From Salinarchaeum laminariae (GTDB taxonomy: Archaea > Halobacteriota > Halobacteria > Halobacteriales > Salinarchaeaceae), in the NCBI RefSeq assembly GCF_023204835.1, contig NZ_CP096270.1, forward strand, positions 1,736,001 to 1,800,000: a stretch of 64,000 nt of DNA, read 5' to 3'. How positions within the stretch are numbered: position 1 is the stretch's first letter; each line of letters opens with the position of its first letter. The notes beneath the pieces are model-generated. The model made no database searches. It was not told the origin of the DNA and was given only the letters and a program-made list of their open reading frames with translations. Below are positions 51,088 through 58,725 of the stretch, in pieces. A program made the translations under genes and the position numbers.

Positions 51088-52596
51088 ATGGCACTCGATA
51101 CGCTGGGTGGTGAGGACTGGTTCCTCCACCTCGCGCCCGCACTGGTGATGATCGCGACAGCGCTCGCCCTGTTCGGCGTCGACGCGCTCGACCCCGATTC
51201 GACGAACCACCGCGCCGTGTTCGGCGTCACGCTCGCCGGCACGCTCGCGGCGCTGGGATCGGCGATCGCACTCCTCTTCGGCATGGGGCCGGAGCTGGGA
51301 ACGACGCTGTTCTCGGATCAGCTGGTTGCCGACGAGGCGAGCCTGCTGTTCACGCTGATCGTCACGAGCGTCACCTCCCTGGTCGTCCTGGGGAGCTACG
51401 ACTACCTCGAAGACCTCCCGGACAAGGGCGAGTTCTACTCGCTACTCCTGCTCGCGGCGACGGGGATGGTGCTCATGGCACACGCCAACTCCCTCGCGAC
51501 GGTGTTCGTCGCGCTTGAGCTGGCGAGCCTGCCGTCCTACGCACTCGTCTCCTTCCTCACGGACAACCGCGGGAGCGTCGAAGGTGGTCTCAAATACTTC
51601 CTCATCGGCGCGCTCTCCTCGGCGGTGTTCGTCTACGGCATCAGCCTCGTCTACGCGGCGACGGGCTCGCTGTTGCTCTCCGACGTTGGTACTGCCGTCA
51701 CCGAGGGCGTCGATCAGACCGGCGTGCTGGGCCTGGGCGTCCTGCTCATGGTCGCCGGCTTCGGCTTCAAGATCGCGAGCGTCCCGTTCCACTTCTGGGC
51801 GCCCGACGCGTACGAGGGCGCGCCCGCCCCGATCTCCGGGTTCGTCTCCTCCGCGTCGAAGGCCGCTGGCTTCCTGATCGCCTTCCGCGTGTTCACGACC
51901 GCGTTCCCGCTCGGAGCGATGCAGGACGCAGGTATCGACTGGGTGTTCGTCTTCGGCGTGCTCGCGGTCCTGACGATGCTCCTGGGGAACCTCGCAGCTG
52001 CAACCCAGGACGAGGTCAAGCGCATGCTCGCGTACTCCTCGATCGCCCACGCCGGCTACGTGCTGATCGCGCTGGCGGCGCTCAAAAGCGGCGGCGCCCA
52101 CAACGACTGGGTGCTCGCCGGTGGGATGCTCCACCTGTTCGTCTACGGCTTCATGAACACTGGCGCGTTCCTGTTCGTCGCACTCGCCGAGCACTGGGAC
52201 GTCGGCCGGACGTTCGAGGATTACGCTGGTCTCGGTGAGGAGGCGCCCGTCGCCTCCGCGGCCGTGACGGTGCTCCTGTTCAGCCTCGCCGGCCTGCCGG
52301 TCGGCGGTGGGTTCTGGAGCAAGTTCATGCTGTTCGGCGGCGCCATCCAGAACGGGTTCTGGTGGTTCGCGGCGATCGGTCTTGCTGCGAGCGCACTCTC
52401 CCTGTTCTACTACTGGCGGCTGATCCGCGCGCTGTGGATCGACCAACCGACCGACGGTGGACACGAACTCGACGGCACGCCGACGGGTCTTTACGTCGCT
52501 GTGCTCGTCGCCGCGCTCGTGACGGTCGGGCTGCTGGTCGGCGTCGGTCCGGTCGCCGAGGTCGCCTTCGACGCAGCGGGCAACCTCGTCGGCTGA
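51088..52596 (+). CDS. nuoN: Complex I subunit N (antiporter-like)
   Basis: This 502-residue last subunit has about 14 helices, with FKIASVPFHFWAPDAYEGAP, SSASKAAGFLIAFRVF and DEVKRMLAYSSIAHAGYVLI. The operon ends here; no NADH dehydrogenase module (nuoEFG) follows, so electrons must come from another donor. Confidence 0.95.
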   Translation: MALDTLGGEDWFLHLAPALVMIATALALFGVDALDPDSTNHRAVFGVTLAGTLAALGSAIALLFGMGPELGTTLFSDQLVADEASLLFTLIVTSVTSLVVLGSYDYLEDLPDKGEFYSLLLLAATGMVLMAHANSLATVFVALELASLPSYALVSFLTDNRGSVEGGLKYFLIGALSSAVFVYGISLVYAATGSLLLSDVGTAVTEGVDQTGVLGLGVLLMVAGFGFKIASVPFHFWAPDAYEGAPAPISGFVSSASKAAGFLIAFRVFTTAFPLGAMQDAGIDWVFVFGVLAVLTMLLGNLAAATQDEVKRMLAYSSIAHAGYVLIALAALKSGGAHNDWVLAGGMLHLFVYGFMNTGAFLFVALAEHWDVGRTFEDYAGLGEEAPVASAAVTVLLFSLAGLPVGGGFWSKFMLFGGAIQNGFWWFAAIGLAASALSLFYYWRLIRALWIDQPTDGGHELDGTPTGLYVAVLVAALVTVGLLVGVGPVAEVAFDAAGNLVG

Positions 52597-52793
52597 GGAC
52601 GGTCCGACTGCTGGCCAGTTCGGTTCAGTTTTGCTTTCCGTTTCACCGTCACACCTTCTCCATAGAGCAATTTTCAGGTCCGGCTGGGTCTGTTGGGCTG
52701 GCAGATTTTTTCAGTGGATTTCCGGTCCGTTTGACCGCCGAAGAGCTCGGTAGGACTAGGGTATCCTCAGGCTCCGACGACGAACGCCGGGAC

Positions 52794-52800
52794 TTATTAT
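52794..52800 (+). promoter_or_regulatory. TATA box for the kdgK transcript
   Basis: TTATTAT ends 23 bp before an ATG at 52823, placing the predicted transcript start at or next to that ATG and not at the kdgK start 32 bp further on. Confidence 0.55.
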
Positions 52801-52822
52801 CCGGCCTGCCAATTGCCAGAGC

Positions 52823-52858
52823 ATGACAGGAGACGCCGCTGGAGGGCGATCGCAGTGA
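52823..52858 (+). CDS. 11-codon leaderless upstream frame overlapping kdgK
   Basis: The frame encodes MTGDAAGGRSQ and stops at TGA 52856-52858, which overlaps the kdgK GTG (52855-52857). A TATA box is placed so that the message should begin at this ATG. It may serve to deliver ribosomes to kdgK or to regulate it. Confidence 0.45.
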   Translation: MTGDAAGGRSQ

Positions 52859-53808
52859 GCGACCTCGTGACGTTCGGAGAGACGATGTTGCGTCTCTCTG
52901 CGCCACAGGGTGAGCGCCTGGAGCGGACGGAGGAACTCGAGGTGTACGTCGGTGGCGCCGAATCCAATACCGCGATCGCGGCCGAGCGCCTTGGCGCCGT
53001 CTCGACGTGGCTCTCCGCGCTTCCCGACTCGCCGCTCGGCCGACGTGTCGCCTCGGAGCTGCGCAGCCACGGTATCGACACCGAAATCGCCTGGACGGAG
53101 GACGGCCGCCAGGGGCTTTACTTCCTCGAACACGGCGGTGAGCCTCGCGGGACGAACGTGATCTACGACCGAGACGACGCACCGATCGCGAGCGTCGGTG
53201 CCGACCAGTTCGATCCGACCGTCTTCGAAGACGCCAGGTTGTTCTACACGAGCGGCATCACGCCGGCGCTCTCCGAGCAGGCCCGGGACACGACCTACCA
53301 CCTGCTTCAGGGCGCCCGGGAGGCTGGCCTTCGGACCGCGATGGACGTAAACTACCGCTCGAAGCTCTGGACGCCCGAGGAGGCCAACGCCACGCTGACG
53401 AAGCTATTCCCCGCACTGGACGTCCTCTTCGTCGCGATCCGGGACGCCCGGGAGGTGCTGGGCTATGAGGGCAACCCGACGGAGCTCGCCAACCACCTCA
53501 TCGCGGAGTACGATCTCCAGACCGTCGTAGTGACGCGTGGCGAGCACGGTGCGCTCGCGATTCACGACGGCGTCGTCCACGAACACGACGTCTACGAGGC
53601 CGAGACGTACGATCCGATCGGGACCGGCGACGCCTTCGTCGGTGCCTTCCTCGCACGCCGGCTCTCCGGCGACGACGTCGGCCGCGCCCTCGAGTACGCG
53701 GCTGCGACGGCGTCTTACAAGCGCACGATCGCCGGCGACGTGGCGTCGGTCACGAAGGAGGAGGTCGAGGCGCTCATCGAGAGCGGTGCCGAAGACGTTT
53801 CGCGGTAG
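52855..53808 (+). CDS. kdgK: 2-keto-3-deoxygluconate kinase, PfkB family
   Basis: This 317-residue ribokinase-fold enzyme phosphorylates 2-keto-3-deoxygluconate in the semi-phosphorylative Entner-Doudoroff pathway of haloarchaea. It starts SDLVTFGETMLRLSAPQGER, has VYVGGAESNTAIAAERLGA (the GG substrate motif), DVNYRSKLW and the C-terminal anion hole DPIGTGDAFVGAFLA with the catalytic Asp. Assignment to KDG over other sugars rests on overall resemblance. The GTG start fits the conserved N-terminus. Confidence 0.85.
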   Translation: MSDLVTFGETMLRLSAPQGERLERTEELEVYVGGAESNTAIAAERLGAVSTWLSALPDSPLGRRVASELRSHGIDTEIAWTEDGRQGLYFLEHGGEPRGTNVIYDRDDAPIASVGADQFDPTVFEDARLFYTSGITPALSEQARDTTYHLLQGAREAGLRTAMDVNYRSKLWTPEEANATLTKLFPALDVLFVAIRDAREVLGYEGNPTELANHLIAEYDLQTVVVTRGEHGALAIHDGVVHEHDVYEAETYDPIGTGDAFVGAFLARRLSGDDVGRALEYAAATASYKRTIAGDVASVTKEEVEALIESGAEDVSR

Positions 53809-53891
53809 TCGTAGCACGGATCGGCTGCGTCGCGTTCGCCACTGGGCTGCCGTGGATTTTATTGGCGCCTAATGTCTATAACTACACGTAC

Positions 53892-54074
53892 ATGGGGTTC
53901 GGTAGCTACGACGAATCCGAGCAGGGGAACCAGGAGATCGACACCGATCTCGACGAGGAGAACGTAGCAAATGAGGAGACCGATCACGACGGCGACGTCG
54001 AGTTCGAGATCGGTGCCTCGAACGACGAACTCATCGATCGCCTCTCGGACATCAAAGAACAGGACGCAAACTGA
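53892..54074 (+). CDS. DUF5786 small acidic protein
   Basis: This 60-residue protein begins MGFGSYDESEQGNQEIDTDL and ends VEFEIGASNDELIDRLSDIK, a pattern I recall as the DUF5786 family of haloarchaea. It is very acidic with one short C-terminal helix. Its stop overlaps the DUF99 ATG by one base (TGATG), so the two are coupled. A possible TATA (TTTTATTGG) lies about 30 bp upstream. Function unknown. Confidence 0.7.
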   Translation: MGFGSYDESEQGNQEIDTDLDEENVANEETDHDGDVEFEIGASNDELIDRLSDIKEQDAN

Positions 54075-54628
54075 TGCACTCTGGCGTCCGGGCGCTGGGC
54101 GTCGCGGAGTCCTACGGCCCGGACGCTACGGAGAGCACGCTCGCTGGCGTGGTCTGTCGTGCTGATCGTGTCGTCGATGGCTGCTCCTTCGGTCGCTGTA
54201 CGGTCGGTGGAACCGACGTCACCGACGCAGTGGCGTCGCTGTACCAGGACCTCGAGCGCGAGGACGTTCGGTATTGCCTGGTCTCTGGAATCGCGCTCGC
54301 GTGGTACAATCTCCTCGAGCCCGAACGGTTGGCCAAACGAATCGATCGGCCGGTGATCGCCGTGACTTACGAAGAGAGCGACGGACTGGAAGACGCGCTC
54401 GGATCGGCCTTCGAGGGCGACGAGCTGGCCGATCGGCTCGAACGGTACCGACGGCTTCCCGAGCGCCACGGGACGACCGTCGACGGTCACGACCTGTTCT
54501 TTCGGACGGGCGGGATCGACCAGATGGAGGCGGCCACTGTGCTCGAGCAATTCACTGTAGAGGGAGGTCGTCCCGAACCGCTCCGAGTCGCACGTCTGGT
54601 CGCGCGCGCTGGTGCGGCACGCAGGTGA
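54074..54628 (+). CDS. DUF99 family protein (endonuclease V-like fold)
   Basis: This 184-residue protein fits the archaeal DUF99 family: GVRALGVAESYGP, LAGVVCRADRVVDGCSFGRC, DVRYCLVSGIALAWYNLLEP and RPVIAVTYEESDGLEDAL. DUF99 proteins share the RNase H-like fold of endonuclease V, but the catalytic acids are not clear here, so nuclease activity is uncertain. It is coupled to DUF5786 upstream, and a uracil-DNA glycosylase follows. Confidence 0.82.
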   Translation: MHSGVRALGVAESYGPDATESTLAGVVCRADRVVDGCSFGRCTVGGTDVTDAVASLYQDLEREDVRYCLVSGIALAWYNLLEPERLAKRIDRPVIAVTYEESDGLEDALGSAFEGDELADRLERYRRLPERHGTTVDGHDLFFRTGGIDQMEAATVLEQFTVEGGRPEPLRVARLVARAGAARR

Positions 54629-54670
54629 CGTCTCGTGCCGTCTCGCTCCGTCGCCGGCCACACCCCGGCG

Positions 54671-54677
54671 ATTAAAT
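54671..54677 (+). promoter_or_regulatory. TATA box for the family-4 UDG gene
   Basis: ATTAAAT lies 25-31 bp upstream of the ATG at 54702, giving the gene its own leaderless promoter and fixing its start. Confidence 0.55.
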
Positions 54678-54701
54678 CCCGGTCTGCCCTACCACTGCGC
54701 A

Positions 54702-55307
54702 ATGAGCAACTCCGGGGACGGATCGATGACCGGTGTCGACGTGACTGAGTGTACGCGCTGTGCGGACCTCGTCGAATCCAGAAGCCGGATCGTCAACGGC
54801 GTCGGTCCCGAGACGGCGGACCTCTGTTTCGTGGGCGAGGCTCCTGGTGCACAGGAAGACGCAGAGGGCGAGCCGTTCGTGGGCCGGAGCGGTGACGTTC
54901 TCGACGAGGCCCTGCGTGACGCTGGCCTCTCGCGGGCCGACGTCAGGATCACGAACTGCGTCCGCTGCAGGCCGCCGGACAACCGGGATCCGACCGCGAC
55001 CGAACTCGAACACTGCAAGGGGTATCTCGTCCAGGAGCTGGAGCAAGTCGACCCGGAGATCCTCGTCACGCTCGGCAAGGTTCCCGCGGAGCATCTCCTG
55101 GAACGCGACGTTGCCATCACGTCCGAGGCCGGCGACGTCGTCGAGGCGACCATCGGCGACCGTCGCCAGCGAATTCTGCTGTCGGTACATCCTGCTGCCA
55201 CGCTCTACGATCGGAGCCAGCGCGACCCCTTCGAAGAGACGATCGAGCGTGCGGCGTCACTGGCAGGAGAAGACGTCGGCGACCAATCCCGGATCGGCGA
55301 GTTCTAA
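54702..55307 (+). CDS. udg: Family-4 uracil-DNA glycosylase (4Fe-4S)
   Basis: This 201-residue repair enzyme removes uracil from DNA. It has motif A CFVGEAPGAQEDAEGEPFVG and motif B ILLSVHPAATLYDR, plus cluster cysteines CTRC near the N-terminus and two more in ITNCVRCRPPDN and the helix LEHCKGYL. These are characteristic of family 4. It is convergent with thiD, with stops only 3 bp apart. Confidence 0.92.
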   Translation: MSNSGDGSMTGVDVTECTRCADLVESRSRIVNGVGPETADLCFVGEAPGAQEDAEGEPFVGRSGDVLDEALRDAGLSRADVRITNCVRCRPPDNRDPTATELEHCKGYLVQELEQVDPEILVTLGKVPAEHLLERDVAITSEAGDVVEATIGDRRQRILLSVHPAATLYDRSQRDPFEETIERAASLAGEDVGDQSRIGEF

Positions 55308-55310
55308 GCG

Positions 55311-56141
55311 TCAGTCCGTACGGTCGCCATCCGTACGTGCTCGGACGTCGACGAGGTGGTTCACCGCACCCGGTCCCTGTCCAACGTCGTAGTGGTGGGC
55401 GACGGCGCGTTCGAGGAATGCCGTGCCCGCCTCGACGGCAGCAGGGAGTGGCTCGCCACGGGCGAGCAGGGCGGCGATCGCCGCGGAGAGCGTGCAGCCC
55501 GATCCGTGGGTCGCATCGGTATTCACCCGTTCGTGTTCGAAGACGTAGCTCTCCTCTGCCGTCACGAGCACGTCTCGAATTGGATCGCTTTCGACGTGAC
55601 CGCCCTTGACAAGTGCCGCGTCGGCGCCGAGGCCGAGGATCGCATCGCCCGCCGTCTCGGCCGTCTCCACGTCCTCGACCTCGAGGTCGGTCAGGACGTA
55701 GGCCTCGTCTGCGTTGGGCGTGACGAGCGTCGCTTCACCGATCAGCTCCTCGTAGGCGGCCTCGGCGTCCGGTTCGAGTAACCGGTCGCCGCTCGTCGCG
55801 ACCATGACCGGGTCGACCACTACCTGTGCGTCGATCTCACCGATTCGATTCGCGACCAACTTCACGATCGGCGCCGTCGCGAGCATGCCGGTCTTGACTG
55901 CGCCGACGTCGAAGTCCGATGTGACGGCGTCGAACTGTGCCTCGACCACGTCGGCTGGCAGCACGTGGCTGGCCTCGACGCCACGGGTGTTCTGTGCAGT
56001 CACTGCCGTGATTGCGGTCGTTCCGTAGACGCCGTGGGCCGCCATCGTCTGGAGGTCAGCCTGGATGCCGGCGCCGCCACCGGAGTCGCTGCCGGCGATC
56101 GACAGTCCGACCGGCGGCGTGGTGGGCGTGGGTTCTCTCAC
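55311..56141 (-). CDS. thiD: Hydroxymethylpyrimidine/phosphomethylpyrimidine kinase ThiD
   Basis: This 276-residue ribokinase-fold enzyme phosphorylates HMP twice in thiamine synthesis. It has GLSIAGSDSGGGAGIQADLQ, TAITAVTAQNTRGV, DPVMVATSGDRLL and the catalytic loop THGSGCTLSAAIAALLARGE. Many archaeal ThiD proteins are fused to ThiN; here the protein ends after the kinase. The GTG at 56141 fits a GGCTTAGTA box about 24-31 bp upstream. Confidence 0.93.
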   Translation of the reverse strand: MREPTPTTPPVGLSIAGSDSGGGAGIQADLQTMAAHGVYGTTAITAVTAQNTRGVEASHVLPADVVEAQFDAVTSDFDVGAVKTGMLATAPIVKLVANRIGEIDAQVVVDPVMVATSGDRLLEPDAEAAYEELIGEATLVTPNADEAYVLTDLEVEDVETAETAGDAILGLGADAALVKGGHVESDPIRDVLVTAEESYVFEHERVNTDATHGSGCTLSAAIAALLARGEPLPAAVEAGTAFLERAVAHHYDVGQGPGAVNHLVDVRARTDGDRTD

Positions 56142-56164
56142 GACTCGGTGGTACTGGTGGGTCG

Positions 56165-56172
56165 TACTAAGC
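56165..56172 (-). promoter_or_regulatory. TATA-like box for thiD
   Basis: GCTTAGTA on the minus strand, 24-31 bp before the GTG start, supports a leaderless transcript. Confidence 0.45.
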
Positions 56173-56366
56173 CGTGGCGCTCTCTGACACGTCGTCGGCA
56201 CCGTCGTGGATCTTCGGCCGACCGACGATTGGGATCGTCCCTCCTCGACAAACACGTCGGTGCTCGCTATATCGTGCGTCTCTCCGGGTCGTCCGCTCCA
56301 GATCCGGCGAACTGAGAGTGCCCGCCCGCACCAATCCTTATGCAGTTATCTGCCATACAGTAGATA

Positions 56367-57542
56367 ATGCGTAGCATCACGGTCGGCAGCATTTTCGACA
56401 TCCCCATCCGGATCAACGCGTCGCTGTTGCTCTTCTTGCCGATCCTGGTCTGGCTGATCGCCGGCCAGATCGAACTCTACGGCGACGTCGTCAACGCGGT
56501 TTCGCCCACTTCGATCGAGGTCGAGCCGCTGACGGAGGGCTCCAACCCCTGGATCATCGGCGTTGCCGGTGCACTGGGGCTGTTCGTCGGCGTGTTGCTC
56601 CACGAACTTGGCCACTCCGTCACGGCGATGCGCTACGGCATTCCGATCGCGTCGATCACGCTGTGGATCTTCGGCGGACTTGCTCGCATGGAGGATCTTC
56701 CGGAAGACTGGTCGATCGAGTTCTGGGTCGCGCTTGCGGGACCGGCGACGAGCCTGGGAATCGCGGTCGTCTGCTATCTCGCGCTGTTCGCGATCCCGTC
56801 ATCGGCCCCTGCCATGCTCATCTTCGTCGTAGCATGGTTGGCGGTGATCAACCTGACGTTGGCGATTTTCAACATGTTGCCGGCGTTTCCGATGGACGGC
56901 GGTCGAATCTTTCGTGCGCTGCTGGCCAGCCGTCGACCCTACGTCGAGGCGACCTCGATCGCGGCGAAGACGGGCCGGTTCTTCGGTGCGGCGATGGTAG
57001 TCCTGGGAATCCTGAACCTCGCACCACTACTCGCGCTCGTCGGCTTTTTCGTCTACGTCGCGGCTGGCGCCGAGTCGCGGGTCGTGGCGCTTCGGGATCT
57101 CCTCCGGGACGTATCCGCCGGTGACCTGCTGCGTGCGGATTCGACGGCCGTCGACGACGACCTGACGGTCCAGCGGCTCCTCGAACTGATGCTGGAGGAC
57201 CGTCGGTCCGGCTATCCCGTCGTTGACGCGGACGGTCGCGTCGTTGGGATCGTTTCACTCGGTGCGATTCGCACCGTTCCCGCTGCCGACCGGTCGACGA
57301 CGGTAGTCGCCGACGTCATGTCGCCTGATCCACCGACTGCCACCCCTGAGACCCCTGCCTTCGAGGTGCTGGAGCTTCTCGCCACGTCCGAGGGCGATCG
57401 CGTCGTCGTTCTCGAAGAGGGCTGCCTCCTTGGCACGCTCGACAACGAATCGATCGCCGAGTACATCGATCTCGTTCAGGGAATCGGCCCCGTTGCCGAC
57501 GACGCCGCCACGGAAGTTCGACCACCAGACGGCTACGTCTAA
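56367..57542 (+). CDS. Site-2 protease family membrane metalloprotease with CBS domains
   Basis: This 391-residue protein has six or so membrane helices, the zinc motif HELGH (79-83) and the third ligand motif NMLPAFPMDGGR. A cytoplasmic pair of CBS domains (about 245-370, with GYPVVDADGRVVGIVSL and DRVVVLEEGCLLGTL) may sense nucleotides. Such proteases release membrane-bound regulators. The target is unknown. ATCCTTATGC about 30 bp upstream is a likely promoter. Confidence 0.92.
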   Translation: MRSITVGSIFDIPIRINASLLLFLPILVWLIAGQIELYGDVVNAVSPTSIEVEPLTEGSNPWIIGVAGALGLFVGVLLHELGHSVTAMRYGIPIASITLWIFGGLARMEDLPEDWSIEFWVALAGPATSLGIAVVCYLALFAIPSSAPAMLIFVVAWLAVINLTLAIFNMLPAFPMDGGRIFRALLASRRPYVEATSIAAKTGRFFGAAMVVLGILNLAPLLALVGFFVYVAAGAESRVVALRDLLRDVSAGDLLRADSTAVDDDLTVQRLLELMLEDRRSGYPVVDADGRVVGIVSLGAIRTVPAADRSTTVVADVMSPDPPTATPETPAFEVLELLATSEGDRVVVLEEGCLLGTLDNESIAEYIDLVQGIGPVADDAATEVRPPDGYV

Positions 57543-57749
57543 TCTCCCAGCGGCGTGCAGCGTGAGGGATTGGGGCCGCTCCTGGCCCCGTCTTCTGAAC
57601 TGTTGCTCAGTGGCTGTCTGTCGAACGGAATGGCTCTCCGAACGTAGTGTCTACCCGGCCAACGCTCTCGAGAGAACGAAACTGTGGGAAAAATACCGAC
57701 CCAGTCGAACGGATCGACTGGATCGATTCGAAGAAACCCGATCGACCGA

Positions 57750-58340
57750 TCAGTGACCGCGGTCGGAGCCGGCAGAGGAGCTGGGCCGGTTGGACTCGGC
57801 ACCCTTGCCGCGGTTACGGAGGCCACGGTTCGAGGCTCCCGCACCGGTCTTGCCCCGGAACGCACGACCGGACTGGGAGTCGGCGCAGATCCAGTTGAGG
57901 TCGTCGTCGTTCTCGATCGCGGGGTGCTCGGGATCGACGAGCACGATTTCGTGCCACTTCTGGGAACCGTCCTCACCGACCCAGTAGCTGGAGAGCACGC
58001 GGAGGTTCCGGAACTTCCGGCTCGCGCGCTCCTCGGCGATCCGCTGGATGTTCTTACGGCGGCCGATGCGGTTGACGCCCTGGCGCTTGGACCGTCGGCC
58101 GGCCTTGAAGCGCTGCTTCCGGGCGGTCCCCTTGCGGACGGAGACGCGTGCGACGACGATGCCCTGCTTCGCCTTGTAGCCGAGCTCGCGCGCTCGGTCG
58201 AGGCGAGTGGGCCGGTCGACGCGGACGATTGCGCCCTGCTCGCGCCACTCTTGCTTGCGCTGCCACTGCAACTCCGCCAGTTTACCGTCGCCCGGGTTGC
58301 GCCAGGCGTCTCGGATGTGCGAATAGAAGCTTCGTGCCAT
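57750..58340 (-). CDS. rpl15e: 50S ribosomal protein L15e
   Basis: This 196-residue protein is a clear L15e: MARSFYSHIRDAWRNPGDGK, ELGYKAKQGIVVARVSVRKG, GRRSKRQGVNRIGRRKNIQR and RVLSSYWVGEDGSQKWHEIV. It binds 23S rRNA. It stands alone between the protease and the multidomain regulator. Confidence 0.97.
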   Translation of the reverse strand: MARSFYSHIRDAWRNPGDGKLAELQWQRKQEWREQGAIVRVDRPTRLDRARELGYKAKQGIVVARVSVRKGTARKQRFKAGRRSKRQGVNRIGRRKNIQRIAEERASRKFRNLRVLSSYWVGEDGSQKWHEIVLVDPEHPAIENDDDLNWICADSQSGRAFRGKTGAGASNRGLRNRGKGAESNRPSSSAGSDRGH

Positions 58341-58725
58341 TGTGTTCTCCTCGGGCGTTGCGTGGTTCAACCCGTTCGCCGACCGACCATCGGGATTTAC
58401 GGTGGTCAGTTCGGCTCTCCCGACGATCGCCAGGTGGCGACCGAGGGCCAGGGTCACATCCCGGCCCGTCCCGTGGACGGGTGCCCGCTGGAGCCCGACT
58501 GCCAGCGAGTTATTCGAACGTCCGGGGTTTCGGCGGTTAAACGCTTCGAAGCGCTGCGGTGGTCGATCGCCCACCATTCTCAGGACGCGGACGATCAGCC
58601 GACCTCGCAGCGATCCGGGCTGTCTCGGAGTGCCTCGTCTGGGGGTCGAGTGGCGCCTGACGCAGATACGACGCAACTCCCGTCCGAGCCCCCTGTTTTT
58701 TGGAGGGTCCGGTCGAGGGCAATAT
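58341..58725. other. 385-bp divergent spacer between rpl15e and the regulator, no gene seen
   Basis: The spacer carries a T6 tract (about 58696-58701) and the bases AATATATGG at the regulator start. No gene or strong repeat is visible. Confidence 0.4.

Noticed and set aside
41601..52596. Calling the operon an NADH dehydrogenase in the strict sense
   Set aside because: nuoE, nuoF and nuoG are absent, as usual in haloarchaea, so the electron donor is not established from this sequence.
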